A stretch of 64,000 bases of DNA. It comes from Streptomyces sp. NBC_01232. GTDB lineage: Bacteria; Actinomycetota; Actinomycetes; Streptomycetales; Streptomycetaceae. The stretch covers positions 2,608,501 through 2,672,500 of the forward strand of contig NZ_CP108518.1 in NCBI RefSeq assembly GCF_035989885.1, written 5' to 3'. A program made the position numbers and the translations under genes. The notes under the pieces are model-generated. The model worked only from the letters and a program-made list of their open reading frames with translations. It was not told the DNA's origin and did no database searches. Positions 59,205 to 64,000 of this stretch are shown piece by piece. Positions within the stretch are counted from its first letter, which is position 1, and every line of letters begins with the position of its first letter.

Positions 59205-59216
59205 CGACAGTTGTCG
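59205..59216 (+). promoter_or_regulatory. Operator-like palindromes before the XRE regulator
   Basis: CGACAGTTGTCG is a perfect 12-bp palindrome. It lies midway between a longer inverted pair ATGCAGAA (59188-59195) and TTCTGCAT (59227-59234). Nested dyads 30-75 bp before a DNA-binding protein gene suggest autoregulation. Confidence 0.5.
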
Positions 59217-59263
59217 GGTTGTGCACTTCTGCATGAGGCCCTGTAGTTGGAGGTAGACCGCCC

Positions 59264-60124
59264 ATGGCGGCGAACGGAAGCCCCACCGTCAGAAGACGCC
59301 GCCTGGGGGCGGAACTTCGCCAACTACGCCGCGCCGCGGGCATGACGTCCCAGCAGGTTGCGGGTCGGCTGCTGGTGTCCCAGTCCAAGATCAGCCTGCT
59401 GGAGACGGGTCGTCGCGCCATCAACCCGCGCGACGTGCGTGATCTGTGTGAGCTCTACGAGGTCACCGACCAGTCGCTCGTCGCCTCGATGATGCGGATG
59501 GCGAAGCAGTCCCGGCAGCAGGGCTGGTGGGTCGCCTACGGCGACGTCCCCTACAGCGTGTTCGTCGGGATGGAGACGGAGGCCGTCGCCATCCACTCGT
59601 ACGAGCCTCTGGTGATCCCCGGCCTGCTGCAGACCCCCGCCTATGCCGCCGCGGTCATCGGGGAAACGAACCCCCACATCACAGCCGAGCAGGCCGCTAC
59701 CTGTCTCGAGGTGCGGCTACGGCGCCAGCATCGCGCCCACCACCCCGCCCGCTCCCTCCGCTTATGGGTGGTTCTGGACGAATCGGCGTTACACCGCGCC
59801 GTCGGCACCGCCGACATCATGCGCGAACAGCTTGAGCATCTGAACCGGCTCGGCGCACAACCGCACATCACCGTGCAGATCCTCTCGCACGACGCAGGAG
59901 CCCACCCCGGCGTCTCGGGGCAGTTCTCCATCCTCACGTTCCCCGACAGCGACGCGGGAGTCGTGTACCTGGAGCGCTTCACCAGCGACCTCTACCTGGA
60001 GAAGCCGGCGGACCGCCAGCCCTACCACCTCATGTACGACCATCTCCAAGCACAAGCGCTCGGCCCCGAACAGAGCCGCGGGTTCATCCGTGACACCAAG
60101 CGGATCTACACCCGGCCCTCGTAA
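59264..60124 (+). CDS. XRE helix-turn-helix regulator with DUF5753, two TTA codons
   Basis: 286 residues. N-terminal HTH at about 13-70 (LGAELRQLRRAAGMTSQQVAG, LLVSQSKISLLETGRR) and C-terminal DUF5753 domain (VGMETEAVAIHSYEPLVIPG, LLQTPAYAAAVI, LEHLNRLGAQPHITVQIL, VVYLERFTSDLYLEK). These WhiJ/BldB-associated regulators are abundant in Streptomyces and control development or antibiotic genes. Two leucines are encoded by TTA (59762-59764 and 59789-59791), so translation should need the bldA tRNA and be late or developmental. GGAGGT precedes ATG 59264. No DUF397 partner gene follows directly. Confidence 0.94.
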   Translation: MAANGSPTVRRRRLGAELRQLRRAAGMTSQQVAGRLLVSQSKISLLETGRRAINPRDVRDLCELYEVTDQSLVASMMRMAKQSRQQGWWVAYGDVPYSVFVGMETEAVAIHSYEPLVIPGLLQTPAYAAAVIGETNPHITAEQAATCLEVRLRRQHRAHHPARSLRLWVVLDESALHRAVGTADIMREQLEHLNRLGAQPHITVQILSHDAGAHPGVSGQFSILTFPDSDAGVVYLERFTSDLYLEKPADRQPYHLMYDHLQAQALGPEQSRGFIRDTKRIYTRPS

Positions 60125-60144
60125 GCGGTGGGCAGCGCCGGAGC

Positions 60145-60426
60145 TCAGCCGGATACGCCGCCTTCCCAACCGGACAGGGCCCCGCAGGCGGCACACGTCG
60201 CACCGCCGCCGGGTTCTCGCGCCGGTTCGGCGGCCGCCGGGGCTTCCGGCGGGAAGGGCCGGCCGGCATGCGCGTTCCGGGCCAGGACATACCTGAAGCG
60301 CTGCTGACGCCTCAGCTCGAGGATGTCCCTGTGCCGCATTCGGCCCACCCCGGACGATGCCAGTGCGCTCCAGAACGCACCCAGTACTGCACAGATCAGC
60401 ACAAGCCTCATCAACACATCTGCCAC
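60145..60426 (-). CDS. Small membrane-anchored protein with CxxC
   Basis: 93 residues from GTG 60426, with AAGGGA placed 10 bp upstream. One N-terminal helix (LMRLVLICAVLGAFWSALASS) is followed by a basic segment (GRMRHRDILELRRQQRFRYVL) and a Pro/Ala-rich tail with CAACG, a possible half zinc ribbon. No family known. It converges on the XRE gene. Confidence 0.5.
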   Translation of the reverse strand: MADVLMRLVLICAVLGAFWSALASSGVGRMRHRDILELRRQQRFRYVLARNAHAGRPFPPEAPAAAEPAREPGGGATCAACGALSGWEGGVSG

Positions 60427-60783
60427 AGCGGTCCCTTTCCGGTGACGGATTCATTCGGCGGGCCCGCGGTCGAACCCTCAGCAACACAACGACACAACGC
60501 ATCGGCATATGCAGGGTTATGGCCCCGCCCCCTCATTGCAGCCATGTGCAGCAGCACGCTGCCGGATTGCAGTTTTTCCGATTTGCATGAGGCGGCACCG
60601 AGGGCACGAAGCGCGACGCCGAGGCGTTGGGCAGGGTGCAGAAACGATGAACGGAAGCGGTCAACACGCGCACGCCCCGCCATCATCACTCGCATGGCGC
60701 ATACCCTGCCCGCCGCCGGGAGCGTTGGGTGGACTATGACAAGAGCAAGCCTCGGAAGAATCTTCAATCGTCAAACAACAGAC

Positions 60784-61044
60784 ATGGATGTCCCCGTTCC
60801 GCCCGGGGGCGCCCACATGGGCAAATGGACATTCACGCCGGCCTCACCGGACCGCGCTCAAGGCGAGAACGCGACTCTGCATCACGAAGGCCGGGAAATC
60901 GAACTGAATTACTCGGCCTCGGTCGTCGAGGACTTCCTGAAGGAGATCAGCGCGATCCATCGCGAGTTCGACCTGCGGTCGCGCGCCGTGGCCGCGTCCG
61001 GGACGTGCCCCGACGACCAGGTGAGGCACGACTCCCGTGTATGA
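60784..61044 (+). CDS. Small uncharacterized protein
   Basis: About 86 residues from ATG 60784; ATG 60736 and ATG 60817 (GGGGG upstream) are alternatives. The part MGKWTFTPASPDRAQGENAT, then EIELNYSASVVEDFLKEISAIHREFDLRS looks like a real helical protein. It overlaps the start of the DUF2637 gene by 8 bp, so the two are probably translated together. The 357-bp stretch 60427-60783 before it shows no convincing gene. Function unknown. Confidence 0.45.
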   Translation: MDVPVPPGGAHMGKWTFTPASPDRAQGENATLHHEGREIELNYSASVVEDFLKEISAIHREFDLRSRAVAASGTCPDDQVRHDSRV

Positions 61045-61855
61045 GACGTACGGATCGCTCGGTCATCCCGACTGGAACGGCTTCCACGCACCACCGGAGG
61101 CCCGCACGTTCCGGCCGGGGCCGGATCCTGAACAGCACACGGCCACAGGGCATCCATCGCTCGGACTGGGCCGGGCGAACAGCGGATGGGATCCGGCGGA
61201 GGAGCTCGCCTGTCTCCTTCAGGAGAGCGCGGCCGCCAGCCGGGAGCAGGCCTTCGGCAAGGCCGTCTTCGACGATGCGAACGACACGATGAGCACCGAC
61301 GGGCTGGTGGCCGGACCGCCGGACATCATCGGATTGCCGGAGGCGCACGTGTCCCGCGGACACCGTCGGACCGTCGCGGCCAAGGCGCCGGCCATGGCCC
61401 TGATGCGGACGGGCAGTCTGTGCACGGCCTTGCTGGTCGCGCTCATCGCCGCCGTCGTGAGCACCCTCAGCGGCCTTGCCATCTGTGACGCCCTTCGGCA
61501 CAGCGCCATGGACCGCACCGCCCAGGACATGGTCGGCTGGTGGCCGCTGCTGATCTACGGACCATGGACGGTCGCCTCCCTGTCCATCCTCAGGGCGGCC
61601 CTGCACCAGCGCCGCGCCACCCACTCGTGGTCCGTCGTCCTGCTGTTCTCCACTCTGGCCACGCTGCTGTGCGTGTCACAGGCGCCGCGAACGCTCGCCG
61701 CCCAGGCCGCGGCGACCCTTCCCGCCATCGCCGCGCTCGCCTGCTTCCAACAGCTCGTCCGCCAGATCACGCTCACCCGGCCGCCCCGCCAGCCGACGCC
61801 ACGGCACCGCAACTCCAGGCCCCCCGCTGCCCCCAAATTCCATTACGGGGCATGA
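61037..61855 (+). CDS. DUF2637-like membrane protein
   Basis: 272 residues from GTG 61037 with GAGG upstream. About 125 residues of soluble N-terminus are followed by four membrane helices: LCTALLVALIAAVVSTLSGLA, GWWPLLIYGPWTVASLSIL, SWSVVLLFSTLATLLCVS and LPAIAALACFQQLV. This helix layout is that of DUF2637 proteins (SpdB-related) found in Streptomyces chromosomes, plasmids and AICEs. Function unknown; spread functions are known only for plasmid relatives. Confidence 0.7.
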   Translation: MYETYGSLGHPDWNGFHAPPEARTFRPGPDPEQHTATGHPSLGLGRANSGWDPAEELACLLQESAAASREQAFGKAVFDDANDTMSTDGLVAGPPDIIGLPEAHVSRGHRRTVAAKAPAMALMRTGSLCTALLVALIAAVVSTLSGLAICDALRHSAMDRTAQDMVGWWPLLIYGPWTVASLSILRAALHQRRATHSWSVVLLFSTLATLLCVSQAPRTLAAQAAATLPAIAALACFQQLVRQITLTRPPRQPTPRHRNSRPPAAPKFHYGA

Positions 61856-62223
61856 CGACAACGTCCGGGAAGCCCCCCGCCGGGTGCGGCCCGCCGGGCA
61901 GCGCCGGAGCCTGCCACCCCAGCCGTGGCCGCCCCGGCGAGCCCAGAGCCGGTGCAGCCGCGTACGGCGCCAGGGACGAAGGCGCAACAGCCGCTAACCG
62001 CATGGAGAACGTGGTCCTTCCCAGAGCCGCAGTGATCGTTTTCACCTGAGGAACGACAACCGAATCCGATAAGTCACGGGCGGTCCGCGATCTTGCGCCG
62101 ACGGCTGCCCGGACTCCGTTGCCACCTGCGCGACCGCATGGTTCACCGATCCGGACCGACCCGGCTCGCGCAGCGCCAAAGCACCACGCACCACACCCAC
62201 GACAGACCGAGAGGACAGCAACG

Positions 62224-62484
62224 ATGGCGTACGAGCCCTCCCACGCCGAGCGGATCCGTTACAAGCGACTTCAGGACGCCGCCTACCAGGCGGGCCTGGA
62301 CGCTGTCACCAGTCTCGAGGCGGCCCTCGCACTCGCAGGGCTGGTCCTGCCCTCCTTGACCAACGACGGGCCCGTGGGCTCACGCGGGTTCGTCCGGCTC
62401 GGCGGGTGCAGCGTATCCGTCGCCAACCAGCTCGCCGCGGTGATCGCCGCGGGCGCCCATGTCCTGCATGAGCAGCGGACGTGA
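62224..62484 (+). CDS. Small uncharacterized protein
   Basis: 86 residues: YEPSHAERIRYKRLQDAAYQ, then AGLDAVTSLEAALALAGLVLPSL and VRLGGCSVSVANQLAAVIAAG. GAGGAC precedes ATG 62224. Two helices and a short Gly-rich loop are all that can be seen; it resembles small proteins encoded near XRE-DUF5753 genes in Streptomyces. The 368-bp gap 61856-62223 before it shows no gene I can support. Confidence 0.6.
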   Translation: MAYEPSHAERIRYKRLQDAAYQAGLDAVTSLEAALALAGLVLPSLTNDGPVGSRGFVRLGGCSVSVANQLAAVIAAGAHVLHEQRT

Positions 62485-62602
62485 GTGCGTGCCCCCTCCT
62501 CCACCGCGCCCGAAGACGTCCGATCCGCCGCCCACCCGCGCCGCCCCCGCACGGCCCCACCGCAACGTCCCCGCACTCAGGCAGATTCCAGGAGGTCCCT
62601 GC

Positions 62603-62917
62603 ATGAAACCGTGGCGAGCTTCCTCGCACGCGCTGAAACCACAGGAGGCACTCGACCCCTACCGCTTCCCCGGTGTGCGGGGGCTCGGGGACAGGGAGCA
62701 GGCCCGCCTCGAAAGCACCGCGGCGACCCCGGACCCACAGGAGCAGTCTGCCGGCCGGATCAGTGCGGCACACGGCAGGCGCCTCGCCCTGCACGCCGCG
62801 CTGACCACCGCCGGCATCCCACCACTCGCCGGAGACTGTCACGCCATCGAAGTTGTCTCCGCACTCGACGACACCACCAATGCGGCCATCCGGCGATGGA
62901 TCGCGGGCACCCGATGA
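62603..62917 (+). CDS. Small uncharacterized protein
   Basis: 104 residues with a perfect AGGAGG 6 bp before ATG 62603. The C-terminal half (GRRLALHAALTTAGIPPLAGD, then CHAIEVVSALDDTTNAAIRRWI) looks helical and conserved, while the first half is polar. No signal peptide, no motif known to me. Co-directional with the 86-residue gene, 118 bp downstream. Confidence 0.6.
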   Translation: MKPWRASSHALKPQEALDPYRFPGVRGLGDREQARLESTAATPDPQEQSAGRISAAHGRRLALHAALTTAGIPPLAGDCHAIEVVSALDDTTNAAIRRWIAGTR

Positions 62918-63001
62918 CCCACCGCACCTCGCGGCGCTGCGGTCCGCTCGCTCCGTCGCCGTTCCCGCCCGTCCCGTGCGGGCCCACGCGGACGGGCGGC
63001 A

Positions 63002-63007
63002 TAAACT
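63002..63007 (+). promoter_or_regulatory. -10-like box before the Rsm22 gene
   Basis: TAAACT is 6 bp before GTG 63014 and no ribosome-binding site is present, so the message may start at the GTG (leaderless). Confidence 0.4.
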
Positions 63008-63013
63008 TCGCAG

Positions 63014-64000
63014 GTGAACGCCTCCGCCCCCACCTCCGCCGAGACCCTCCGCCGCACCCTCGGCGGCCTGCTCGACGGACTCCCGCCGAAGCAGGCCGCG
63101 GCCGCCGTCGAGCGGCTCATCGCCAGCTACCGGGGGCAGACCCCGACCGACGCGCCCGTACTGCGCGACCGCTCCGACGTGGCGGCGTACGCGGCGTACC
63201 GGATGCCCGCCACCTTCGAGGCCGTCCGCAGCGCCCTCGACGCTCTGGCCGAGGCCGCCCCCGACTGGGTTCCGGGCTCGCACGTGGACGTGGGCGGCGG
63301 CACGGGTGCCGCGACCTGGGCGGTGGACGCCACCTGGGACGGCCCGCGGGAGACCACGGTGCTGGACTGGGCGGAGCCGGCGCTGGCCCTCGGCCGGGAG
63401 CTCGCGGCGGCCTCGGCCTCCGAGGTGCTGCGCGGCGCCGCCTGGCGGCGGGCCGTCATCGGCTCGGGGCTGAGCATCCCCGAGGCCGACCTGGTGACGG
63501 TGTCGTACGTACTCGGCGAGCTGACCCCGCAGGCGCGCACGGCCGTCGTCGCCGAGGCGGCTCGGGCCGGACAGGCGGTGGTGCTGATCGAGCCGGGCAC
63601 TCCGGAGGGCTACCTGCGCATCCGCGAGGCCCGTGACCAGCTGATCGCGGCCGGGCTGCGGGTCGCCGCCCCGTGCCCGCACGACGGGACCTGTCCGATC
63701 GAGGTCGGCCAGGACTGGTGCCACTTCTCGGCGCGGGTCAGCCGTTCCTCCCTGCACCGGCAGGTCAAGGGCGGTTCGCTGCCGTACGAGGACGAGAAGT
63801 TCAGCTACGTCGCCGCGACCCGCTTCCCGACGGAGCCGGCCGCCTCCCGGATCACGCGGAAGCCGCAGATCCGGAAGGGGCTCGTCCTGCTGGAGCTGTG
63901 CGGCACCGGGGAAGAGGGCCTGACCCGGGTCAATGTGACCAAGCGCCAGGGCGATCTCTACAAGGCCGCACGGGACGTCGACTGGGGCCAGGCCTGGCCC
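63014..64000 (+). CDS. Rsm22-type SAM-dependent methyltransferase (3' partial)
   Basis: Open to the window end, 329 codons seen. Methyltransferase fold with VPGSHVDVGGGTGAATWAV as the SAM-binding motif I, TVLDWAEPALALGREL as motif II and LVTVSYVLGELT as motif IV. After that comes the Rsm22 cysteine cluster CPHDGTCPIEVGQDWCHFSAR, read as CPHDGTC then WCHF, which in mitochondrial relatives binds an iron-sulphur or zinc centre. Mitochondrial Rsm22/METTL17 acts in small-subunit ribosome assembly; a similar role in bacteria is likely but unproven. GTG 63014 is the start; the C-terminus lies outside. Confidence 0.92.
   Translation, partial: MNASAPTSAETLRRTLGGLLDGLPPKQAAAAVERLIASYRGQTPTDAPVLRDRSDVAAYAAYRMPATFEAVRSALDALAEAAPDWVPGSHVDVGGGTGAATWAVDATWDGPRETTVLDWAEPALALGRELAAASASEVLRGAAWRRAVIGSGLSIPEADLVTVSYVLGELTPQARTAVVAEAARAGQAVVLIEPGTPEGYLRIREARDQLIAAGLRVAAPCPHDGTCPIEVGQDWCHFSARVSRSSLHRQVKGGSLPYEDEKFSYVAATRFPTEPAASRITRKPQIRKGLVLLELCGTGEEGLTRVNVTKRQGDLYKAARDVDWGQAWP

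Noticed and set aside
60411..60767. 118-codon minus-strand open frame
   Set aside because: No ribosome-binding site, overlaps the better supported 93-residue gene start, no protein-like pattern.
61852..62049. 65-codon open frame starting in an ATGA overlap with the DUF2637 gene
   Set aside because: Coupled start is tempting, but the product is Gly/Pro/Ala-rich without recognisable features; likely chance.

Overview
High-GC actinobacterial chromosome, almost certainly Streptomyces. Evidence: strong third-position GC, frequent GTG starts, a bldA-type regulator with TTA codons, a SARP/AfsR regulator, XRE-DUF5753 and DUF2637 proteins, and a gene set (glnE, glnA2-type glutamine synthetase, nadE, panB, hmuTUV, efeOBU) that I remember as one conserved stretch of the Streptomyces core chromosome. 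No tRNA, rRNA or CRISPR array was seen.

Layout. 0-6.2 kb: a LacI regulator cut by the window edge, a decayed DUF389 membrane gene, a PAP2 phosphatase, two GNAT acetyltransferases, an S1-SMI1 fusion and a HEAT-repeat protein. 6.5-14.4 kb: a secreted CAP-domain protein, glnE, a Tat-exported PIG-L deacetylase with a propeller, and a MerR regulator with a small partner. 14.8-18.85 kb: a decayed integrative element at the 3' end of glnA2. It is bounded by an 88-bp direct repeat of the glnA2 terminus and holds a frameshifted tyrosine integrase, an AT-richer pentapeptide-repeat membrane protein, a truncated 85-aa gene, an IS4-type relic and a gene bracketed by IS ends.

18.8-28.2 kb: glnA2, then a DUF3105-DUF305 pair, a CBS protein, an alpha/beta hydrolase with a DUF998 membrane protein, DUF6153 with a multicopper oxidase, and a DUF4190/DUF4352-type protein. 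28.2-43.7 kb: nadE, a membrane-anchored EEP phosphatase, panB, a drug-type ABC exporter preceded by a ladder of 11-bp repeats and convergent with a giant SARP/AfsR regulator, an M50 protease, a TerD protein fused to a PD-(D/E)XK nuclease-like domain, an F420:NADPH oxidoreductase and methionine aminopeptidase.

43.8-55.2 kb is an iron and haem acquisition block: haem oxygenase, two HtaA haem-binding surface proteins (one with a LAXTG sortase signal), HmuTUV and EfeOBU, with palindromic iron boxes at the control points. Haem would be captured by HtaA proteins, imported by HmuTUV and opened by haem oxygenase, while EfeUOB takes up free iron and may also act on haem. 55.3-64 kb: a GNAT/PhzF pair, an SDR, a Bcr/CflA exporter, an XRE regulator with two TTA codons, a group of small unknown genes around a DUF2637 protein, and an Rsm22-type methyltransferase cut by the window end.
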